DNA from: Niastella sp.
Lineage (GTDB): Bacteria; Bacteroidota; Bacteroidia; Chitinophagales; Chitinophagaceae
Assembly (NCBI GenBank): GCA_021154515.1
Contig: JAJKIL010000328.1
Coordinates: forward strand, 1 to 8,005
Length of the DNA: 8,005 nt
Direction of reading: 5' to 3'
The translations under genes and the position numbers were made by a program. The notes below the pieces were generated by a model. It was given only the letters and a program-made list of their open reading frames with translations. It had not been told where the DNA came from and made no database searches. Shown in pieces: positions 1 to 4,269 of the stretch; the first letter of the stretch is position 1; every line of letters begins with the position of its first letter.

Positions 1-1
1 C

Positions 2-472
2 CGCAATGTGGTCGTGAATGGGGTTCAGCTTAAGGGTAAGCTTGACAAACTGGAGTTTGATGGCAAGCAGGTGAATATTGTGGACTATAAAACCGGCGAC
101 CCGGATAAAGCAAGGGCAAAACTACAGCCGCCCAGCGAAAAAGACCCTAATGGCGGCGATTACTGGCGCCAGGCCGTCTTTTACAAAATTCTGGTCGATA
201 ACTACGAAAGCCGCGACTGGCAGGTTATCAGTACCGAATTCGACTTTATTGAGCCTGATAAAAAGAAGGTATACCGCAAGGAGAAAGTAATTATAAAACC
301 ATCTGATATTACCACCGTTTCCCAGCAAATTGTTCAGGTATGGGAAAAGATCCAGAACCGGGAGTTTTATATTGGCTGTGGCAAGGAAGACTGCCATTGG
401 TGCAATTTTGTTAAAACCAATAAAATGGCCATCGCTTTACACGACCTTACTGCAGAGGAAGAAGAAGGGTAG
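2..472 (+). CDS. 3' end of a UvrD/AddA-type helicase-nuclease (PD-(D/E)XK domain), 5' truncated by window edge
   Basis: The frame is open from the first bases of the window and ends at TAG 470-472, so only about the last 156 residues are present and the true start lies upstream. Counting from the GTG at base 8, the PD-(D/E)XK nuclease signature is clear: Asp13 in GKLDKLEF, then VDYKTG with Asp26 and Lys28, then the QxxxY motif as Gln55-Ala-Val-Phe-Tyr59. This fold forms the C-terminal nuclease domain of UvrD/RecB/AddA-like helicases and of AddB-like proteins, which process DNA ends for recombinational repair. Near the C terminus is a cysteine cluster, C124-x4-C129-x2-C132, reminiscent of the iron-sulfur staple of AddB-type nucleases; a fourth cysteine would have to lie outside the window. 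The end is acidic (EEEE). The nuclease domain is a confident call; the helicase part is inferred from how this domain usually occurs in Bacteroidota. A stand-alone nuclease remains possible. Confidence 0.75.
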   Translation, partial: RNVVVNGVQLKGKLDKLEFDGKQVNIVDYKTGDPDKARAKLQPPSEKDPNGGDYWRQAVFYKILVDNYESRDWQVISTEFDFIEPDKKKVYRKEKVIIKPSDITTVSQQIVQVWEKIQNREFYIGCGKEDCHWCNFVKTNKMAIALHDLTAEEEEG

Positions 473-534
473 CCTGCCCGCCTCCTTTACCTCGATTTAA
501 CGGATTTTGAAGCAACAATTGTCAATAAAGGGCT

Positions 535-549
535 TAAGTTTGCGGCCTT
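535..549 (+). promoter_or_regulatory. -7-like box of a Bacteroidota promoter, nearly abutting the lipoprotein start
   Basis: TAAGTTTG at 535-542 matches the Bacteroidota -7 consensus TAnnTTTG exactly. Only seven bases separate it from the ATG at 550, so transcription would begin at or within a few bases of the start codon. No TTG lies at the usual 17-23 base spacing: TTG 507-509 is 25 bases away and TTG 519-521 is 13. The call therefore rests on one element plus its position. Confidence 0.4.
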
Positions 550-1995
550 ATGAAGTATGCTTCTTTATTAAAAATAGTTCCGCCGTTCCTTTTGATCCTT
601 GCGCTGCTTCCGAGTACCCTGGTGCAAACAGGTTGCGCCAATATTATTCCCCCTACGGGTGGTCCCCGCGACTCCCTTCCACCAAAACTGGTGAGCGTTA
701 ACCCCCGCGATTCTGCCCGGAACTTTAATGGCAAAAAGATCGTACTGGAGTTCAACGAATTCGTTCAAATTGATAATATCCAGGAAAACCTGCTGGTATC
801 GCCTGTACCCAAAATCAATCCGATAGTTGACTCCAAATTGCGTACAGTAACCGTAACGGTTAAAGATACCCTGCAACCTAATACTACCTATACCATCGAT
901 TTTGGTAATGCTATAAAAGATGTAAACGAGGGTAATATATTGAAGAATTTTACTTACCTGTTCACTACGGGTAACAACCTCGATTCATTATCGCTTACCG
1001 GTAAAGTAATAATTGCCGAAACGGGTAAAACCGATTCTACTCTCATTGTAATGCTGCATAGAAATGGGGATGATTCGGCCGTCATAAAAGAAAAACCCCG
1101 ATATGTTGCCCGGGTTGATAATAAGGGTAATTACACTTTCAAAAACCTGCCTGCCGATTCATTTTCTTTATATGCCCTGAAAGATGAAGGCGGCCAGCGC
1201 CGCTACCTCAGCAACAGCCAGCTGTTTGCGTTTGCCGATGCACGGGTAATACCCGGTCTATCTCCCAAACCAATAACCCTGTATGCTTATACAGAAAAGG
1301 ATACAGCTACAGCTAAACCAAAGAGCAATAAACCGGCACCACCACAGGCGGCCAGGCCTGCAAACAGCAAAAAAACTGATAAGCCGGTTCACCTGCAGGT
1401 TGAAACCAACCTGACCAGTAATGATCTGGACCTGTTAAGCCAGCTCGAATTACGGTTTGGCACCCCACTCAAAACTTTCGATAGCACCAAATTAATACTG
1501 GCCAGCGATAAAAATGAACCACTCACCAATTATCGCTTTATCAGAGACACCAGCAATAAAAAGGTGACCATTTCTTATGCCTGGACAGAAAATACGCCCT
1601 ATAAACTCATTATAGACAAAGGGTTTGCTACAGATACTGCTGACCATGACATCGGCAAAAACGACACCATCAGCTTCCGCACAAAAAAACAAAGCGATTA
1701 CGGACTGATACGCTTGCGTCTTATTAACCTCGACATAAAGAAAAACCCCGTTTTACAGTTTGTTGTGGGCGACCAGGTAAAATATGCCTATCCTATGAGC
1801 GGCAAGGAGTTTAATGCCAAATTGTTTCAACCCGGTGAGTATGACCTGCGCATTTTATACGATGACAATAAAAATGGCATTTGGGACGCGGGGTCCTTCT
1901 TTGGACATCATCAACAACCCGAAAAAGTACTTCCCATCAGTCGCAAACTAACCGTTAAAGCCAACTGGGATAATATAGTCGATATCACTCTTTAG
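550..1995 (+). CDS. Ig-like domain lipoprotein, probably outer-membrane anchored
   Basis: The 481-residue product begins with a short basic end and a hydrophobic run (residues 4-25), then TGC with Cys29 as the likely lipidated residue. The lipobox is imperfect, with Gln at -3. Directly after it comes CANIIPPTGGP and then RDSLPP, a hallmark of a widespread Bacteroidota lipoprotein family with an N-terminal Ig-like (Big_5/SbsA-type) domain, here about residues 44-141. Residues 147-245 look like a carboxypeptidase-regulatory-like beta domain. A Pro/Lys/Ala-rich linker spans about 250-280, followed by a second Ig-like segment (about 284-378). Near the end a calcium-loop-like DDNKNGIWD (438-446) occurs in the setting typical of the family, with QPEKV ten residues later. 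The ATG at 550 is chosen because it gives the complete signal peptide. There are no acidic residues just after Cys29, so surface export by the usual Bacteroidota signal is not indicated. The molecular role is unknown; a structural or cell-envelope function is inferred. Confidence 0.85.
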   Translation: MKYASLLKIVPPFLLILALLPSTLVQTGCANIIPPTGGPRDSLPPKLVSVNPRDSARNFNGKKIVLEFNEFVQIDNIQENLLVSPVPKINPIVDSKLRTVTVTVKDTLQPNTTYTIDFGNAIKDVNEGNILKNFTYLFTTGNNLDSLSLTGKVIIAETGKTDSTLIVMLHRNGDDSAVIKEKPRYVARVDNKGNYTFKNLPADSFSLYALKDEGGQRRYLSNSQLFAFADARVIPGLSPKPITLYAYTEKDTATAKPKSNKPAPPQAARPANSKKTDKPVHLQVETNLTSNDLDLLSQLELRFGTPLKTFDSTKLILASDKNEPLTNYRFIRDTSNKKVTISYAWTENTPYKLIIDKGFATDTADHDIGKNDTISFRTKKQSDYGLIRLRLINLDIKKNPVLQFVVGDQVKYAYPMSGKEFNAKLFQPGEYDLRILYDDNKNGIWDAGSFFGHHQQPEKVLPISRKLTVKANWDNIVDITL

Positions 1996-2113
1996 AAATG
2001 AAGAGTGTCGTGAATACCACAAAAAATAAGCATGGGTACCTTTTTGTAACTCTGCATTTTATGCGTAAAAAGTGTTTCATCGAACTTAAAACCGGGAACT
2101 GGCAACTTCAAAT

Positions 2114-2125
2114 TATCTTTGCAGT
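2114..2125 (+). promoter_or_regulatory. -7-like box directly in front of recR
   Basis: TATCTTTG at 2114-2121 is an exact match to TAnnTTTG, four bases before the recR ATG at 2126. If used, the transcript would start at about the A of the start codon and be leaderless. There is no purine-rich Shine-Dalgarno in front of the ATG, which fits. I see no convincing -33 TTG at the expected distance. Confidence 0.45.
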
Positions 2126-2743
2126 ATGGAATTCTCTTCTTCTTTGTTGGAAAGTGCGGTGAGTGAATTTGCCAAATTGCCAGGTATTGGTAAAAAAACA
2201 GCCTTGCGGCTGGTTCTGCATTTATTAAAGCAGGACCCTGGTAATGTGGAAGCATTTGGTGAGGCAGTGCTTAAAATGCGCCGGGAAATAAAGTTTTGCG
2301 AACGTTGTCATAACGTGGCAGATTCTACCACCTGTGCTATCTGCGCCAATCCGTTACGCAAGCAGGAGCTTATTTGTGTGGTAGAAAATATTCGCGATGT
2401 TATTGCCATTGAAAGCACCCAACAGTTCAGTGGAGTTTACCATGTGCTGGGCGGTATTATTTCGCCCCTCGATGGTGTGGGTCCCGACCAGCTTACTATT
2501 GAACCTCTTATACAACGCATAGCTAAAGAAAAGACAGAAGAACTCATCTTTGCCCTTAATCCTAATATTCAGGGCGATACCACCATCTATTATATACAAA
2601 AAAAGCTACAGGGAACACCTGTCAGAATAACAACTATAGCCCGGGGCATTGCCTTTGGCGGCGAACTGGAATACGCCGATGAAATGACCCTTGCCCGCAG
2701 CATTACCAACCGCCTGCCGGTTGAAAAGTATGTGCAGCACTAG
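2126..2743 (+). CDS. recR: Recombination mediator protein RecR
   Basis: RecR works with RecO (and RecF) to load RecA onto single-stranded DNA at gaps; it forms a ring-shaped clamp in the cytoplasm. At 205 residues it is of normal length. In order: a helix-hairpin-helix segment (about 15-32, KLPGIGKKTALRLV), a C4 zinc finger with Cys58-x2-Cys61-x8-Cys70-x2-Cys73, then a Toprim domain starting at ICVVEN (83-88, Glu87 being the conserved acidic residue) and running through YHVLGG (105-110) and the ALNPNIQGDTT strand-turn (143-153). The C-terminal segment RITTIARGIAFGGELEYAD (167-185) is the family's usual ending. The start at 2126 matches the usual RecR N terminus, so no extension is needed. It lies 130 bases downstream of the lipoprotein gene and probably has its own promoter. 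Nothing in the protein looks degraded. Confidence 0.97.
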   Translation: MEFSSSLLESAVSEFAKLPGIGKKTALRLVLHLLKQDPGNVEAFGEAVLKMRREIKFCERCHNVADSTTCAICANPLRKQELICVVENIRDVIAIESTQQFSGVYHVLGGIISPLDGVGPDQLTIEPLIQRIAKEKTEELIFALNPNIQGDTTIYYIQKKLQGTPVRITTIARGIAFGGELEYADEMTLARSITNRLPVEKYVQH

Positions 2744-2801
2744 GCGGGTGGTTACAGCCAGTAATGGCGCTATGCATTAATACTTAGCCAATAACAACAA
2801 G

Positions 2802-2832
2802 TTTGCTATTAACATAACAAGCTGTAAATTTG
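2802..2832 (+). promoter_or_regulatory. Bacteroidota-type promoter for the metH genes
   Basis: TTTG at 2802-2805, a spacer of exactly 19 bases, and TAAATTTG at 2825-2832 match the Bacteroidota vegetative promoter in both elements and in spacing. It is the best such match in the window. By the usual geometry, transcription would start near 2837-2840, giving a 5' leader of about 275 bases before the first metH gene. It lies just after recR, so it separates recR from the methionine synthase unit. Confidence 0.65.
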
Positions 2833-2833
2833 C

Positions 2834-2849
2834 ATCCGCATAGGCGGAT
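2834..2849. repeat. Inverted repeat overlapping the predicted metH transcription start
   Basis: ATCCGC (2834-2839) and GCGGAT (2844-2849) form a perfect 6-bp inverted repeat around ATAG. It begins one base after the -7 box and spans the predicted start site, a position typical of repressor operators. Because transcription probably starts inside the left arm, it is more likely to act as DNA than as an RNA hairpin. No regulator is identifiable from the window; the operator role is an inference. Confidence 0.35.
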
Positions 2850-2871
2850 TTGTTTATTGTTCGGCCTATGC
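2838..2871 (+). promoter_or_regulatory. Potential 5'-end stem-loop of the metH leader
   Basis: GCATAGGC (2838-2845) pairs perfectly with GCCTATGC (2864-2871), an 8-bp stem with an 18-base loop. It shares bases 2838-2845 with the smaller inverted repeat at 2834-2849, so the two cannot form together. If transcription begins near 2838, this stem would sit at the very 5' end of the mRNA. It may protect the mRNA or be part of a control element; pairing is seen, function is inferred. Confidence 0.35.
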
Positions 2872-2909
2872 ATCCTGAGCAGGTTGGGATCCGATAACTG
2901 GCATCCTGA
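2870..2909 (+). repeat. Nine-base direct repeat GCATCCTGA, two copies
   Basis: GCATCCTGA occurs at 2870-2878 and again at 2901-2909, with starts 31 bases apart (close to three helical turns). A shorter GCATCC is also present at 2832-2837. Spacing in whole helical turns would suit a DNA-binding protein, but two copies of nine bases are weak evidence. Confidence 0.3.
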
Positions 2910-2935
2910 TAATATTGGGCAAATGCTAAAACTGA

Positions 2936-3103
2936 ACTAATAAACGACAAGAAACTCTCGCTAAAACAGTTTCCCAACGTTTACAAGTTCGGTTCGCTAT
3001 TAAGGAGTCGCCGATAGTAACTACTATCGACATCGTTTCGCCGTCTGGCAAACACCTCACTCGTCCGGTTCTGCTCATCAACATAAAACGTTTTGAAAAA
3101 TAA
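2936..3103 (+). other. Cryptic 55-codon open frame just upstream of metH, no normal start
   Basis: Frame 2 is open from 2936 to TAA 3101-3103, which lies 11 bases before the metH ATG, like an operon neighbour. The translation is plausible for a small protein, with beta-strand-like stretches (IVTTIDIVSPSGKHL, then RPVLLINIKRFEK). It contains no ATG, GTG or TTG. An ATG at 2923 in frame 1 reads MLKLN and stops at tandem TAATAA (2938-2943); a +1 shift there would join it to the open frame and give a 59-residue product. It could be a decayed small gene, a frameshifted gene, a recoding event, or chance. Several other frames here are also low in stops, including one on the - strand, which weakens the case. 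I recognise no family. Confidence 0.2.
3012..3029. repeat. Inverted repeat CGATAGT/ACTATCG in the metH leader
   Basis: CGATAGT (3012-3018) and ACTATCG (3023-3029) form a perfect 7-bp stem around the loop AACT; as DNA the symmetry extends to 8 bp around a 2-bp centre. It has no following T-tract, so it is not an intrinsic terminator. It could be an operator or a leader-RNA hairpin. Confidence 0.4.
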
Positions 3104-3110
3104 AGGAGGG
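3102..3110 (+). promoter_or_regulatory. Perfect Shine-Dalgarno of the first metH gene
   Basis: AAAGGAGGG ends four bases before the ATG at 3115, with GGAGG at 3105-3109 at the ideal 5-base spacing. This is nearly full complementarity to the 16S 3' end. Bacteroidota genes generally lack such sites, and the other starts in this window have weak sites or none, so this one stands out and fixes the start at 3115. Confidence 0.7.
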
Positions 3111-3114
3111 CAGC

Positions 3115-4143
3115 ATGAAAACAATACAACAAAGTCTGAAAGAACGGATCCTGATCATCGATGGCGCCATGGGCACCATGATCCAACGGCATAAGCTTGA
3201 AGAAGCTGATTATCGCGGCGAGCGTTTTAAAGACTGGGCAAGCGACCTAAAAGGCAATAACGACCTTCTGGTGCTTACACAACCTGACATCATTAAAGGC
3301 ATTCATAAATTATACCTCGAAGCAGGGGCTGATATCATTGAAACCAATACGTTCAATGCGCAACGCATATCGCTGGCAGATTACCACATGGAACCGCTGG
3401 CCTATGAATTGAACTTCGAAGCCGCTAAAATTGCCAAACAGGCTGTACAGGAATTCTTTTCCGATCCTGCAACCGAGAAAGGTGGCCGGGAAAGGGCCTA
3501 TGTAGCCGGTGCTATCGGTCCGCTTAATAAAACACTCTCTTTATCGCCCGATGTAAATAACCCTGGATACAGGGCCCTTACGTTCGATGAAGCCGTAAGT
3601 GCTTATTACGAACAGGTAAAAGGATTGGTAGATGGCGGCGTTGACCTGCTGCTGATCGAAACCATTTTCGATACGCTGAATGCCAAAGCAGCCATATACG
3701 CCATTAAAAAATATTTCGCTGATATAAATCAGAAGGAAGTTCCCATCATGATCAGTGGAACTATCACCGATGCATCGGGCCGTACCCTGAGCGGACAAAC
3801 ACTGGAAGCCTTCTATACATCAGTAATGCATGCCAAACCGCTTTCCATTGGGTTGAATTGTGCTTTAGGTGCTGCGGAAATGCGGCCGCATATTGAGGAG
3901 TTAAGCCAGATAGCCTCTTGCTTTACCTCAGCTTATCCCAATGCAGGTTTACCCAACGCAATGGGTGAATATGATGAACAACCTGAGCAAACTGCTCACT
4001 TCCTGGAAGAATGGGCCCGTGAAGGTTTTGTAAATATTGTGGGTGGTTGTTGCGGTACAACGCCTGACCACATTAAACATATTGCCGATCATGTTCGCAA
4101 CTTTAAACCCAGGCCTTTACCGGTTTTGGAATCGGCTTTATAA
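3115..4143 (+). CDS. metH: Methionine synthase, homocysteine-binding (zinc) module as a separate protein
   Basis: This 342-residue protein corresponds to the N-terminal homocysteine S-methyltransferase module of cobalamin-dependent methionine synthase. The barrel opens with ILIIDGAMGTMIQ (12-24), followed by GADIIETNTFNA (71-82), AGAIGP (131-136) and LLIETIFDT (179-187). The three zinc-binding cysteines that activate homocysteine are present: Cys249 in LNCALGA and Cys312-Cys313 in GGCCGT. It ends about thirty residues after that motif, where the single-chain E. coli enzyme continues into its folate-binding domain. The missing domains are encoded by the next gene, starting 126 bases downstream in the same direction. 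The two products must therefore interact so that methylcobalamin on the partner reaches this zinc site. A stand-alone homocysteine methyltransferase using another donor (BhmT/MmuM-like) is less likely because of the neighbour. The start is fixed by the strong Shine-Dalgarno. Confidence 0.93.
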   Translation: MKTIQQSLKERILIIDGAMGTMIQRHKLEEADYRGERFKDWASDLKGNNDLLVLTQPDIIKGIHKLYLEAGADIIETNTFNAQRISLADYHMEPLAYELNFEAAKIAKQAVQEFFSDPATEKGGRERAYVAGAIGPLNKTLSLSPDVNNPGYRALTFDEAVSAYYEQVKGLVDGGVDLLLIETIFDTLNAKAAIYAIKKYFADINQKEVPIMISGTITDASGRTLSGQTLEAFYTSVMHAKPLSIGLNCALGAAEMRPHIEELSQIASCFTSAYPNAGLPNAMGEYDEQPEQTAHFLEEWAREGFVNIVGGCCGTTPDHIKHIADHVRNFKPRPLPVLESAL

Positions 4144-4158
4144 GGTTAGAAATCTTTG

Positions 4159-4177
4159 AGGTCGCAATTTGCGACCT
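4159..4177 (+). terminator. Hairpin between the two metH genes, weak terminator or stability element
   Basis: AGGTCGCA (4159-4166) pairs perfectly with TGCGACCT (4170-4177) around a three-base loop, a GC-rich 8-bp stem beginning 16 bases after the first metH stop. It is followed by ATTCTTAAAATATT, T-poor for an intrinsic terminator, so at best termination would be partial. It could reduce expression of the downstream half or protect the upstream mRNA end from 3' exonucleases. The structure is seen; the role is inferred. Confidence 0.45.
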
Positions 4178-4204
4178 ATTCTTAAAATATTAAAGGAATT
4201 ACTG

Positions 4205-4261
4205 GTGCAGGAAACACCGCCTGCCCGCGAACCGATCGGTTTCAAAATTCCTAAAAGGTAA
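4205..4261 (+). other. Tiny open frame (18 codons, GTG start) ending just before the second metH gene
   Basis: GTG 4205 reads VQETPPAREPIGFKIPKR and stops at TAA 4259-4261, eight bases before the ATG at 4270. AAAGG (4192-4196) sits eight bases upstream of the GTG, a reasonable ribosome binding site. The same frame is open back to 4160 through the hairpin. A peptide ending at the next gene's ribosome binding site could couple translation. It may equally be chance; I know no homologue. Confidence 0.15.
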
Positions 4262-4269
4262 AACAGCAT

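Larger units (their letters stand above)
2838..3114 (+). promoter_or_regulatory. Long 5' leader of metH, possible regulatory RNA of unrecognised type
   Basis: The stretch between the promoter and the first metH gene is about 275 bases, long for this compact region. It contains the 5' stem-loop (2838-2871), a 9-base direct repeat, a possible long-range helix GTTGGGA (2883-2889) with TCCCAAC (2972-2978), another between AACGTTT (2976-2982) and AAACGTT (3086-3092) that overlaps it by a few bases, a local hairpin at 3012-3029, and the ribosome binding site at its end. I could not match it to the SAM-I, SAM-II, SAH or cobalamin riboswitch consensus sequences as I remember them. Methionine synthase leaders are often regulated, so an RNA element is plausible but unproven; the short pairings could also be chance. 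No small ORF with a normal start spans it. Confidence 0.3.

Noticed and set aside
122..397. Antisense open frames overlapping the nuclease, lipoprotein and metH genes.
   Set aside because: They lie wholly within well-supported genes in the opposite strand or other frames and show no motifs; they are shadows of the coding sequence.
1986..2007. Inverted repeat CACTCTT/AAGAGTG spanning the lipoprotein stop codon as a terminator.
   Set aside because: The stem is only 7 bp with an 8-base loop and no T-tract follows, so it is too weak to call.
2868..2897. Short ATG frame MHPEQVGIR as a methionine attenuation leader peptide.
   Set aside because: It has no methionine run and no Shine-Dalgarno, and no terminator/antiterminator pair follows it.
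2900..2990. Possible SAM-II riboswitch, suggested by AAATGCTAAAA near 2921-2931 and GCTAAAAC at 2960.
   Set aside because: The remembered SAM-II core ends GCTAAAAAGGG next to the ribosome binding site and needs an enclosing P1 stem; neither is present here and the motif is over 180 bases from the start codon.
2838..3114. Cobalamin, SAM-I or SAH riboswitch in the metH leader.
   Set aside because: I searched by eye for the B12 box and the conserved SAM-I and SAH core sequences and found none. A covariance-model search would settle it.
2926..3192. 88-codon open frame on the - strand over the metH leader and start.
   Set aside because: It begins inside the metH coding sequence, covers its promoter-proximal leader, and its translation is not protein-like (many Cys, Arg and Met in no pattern).
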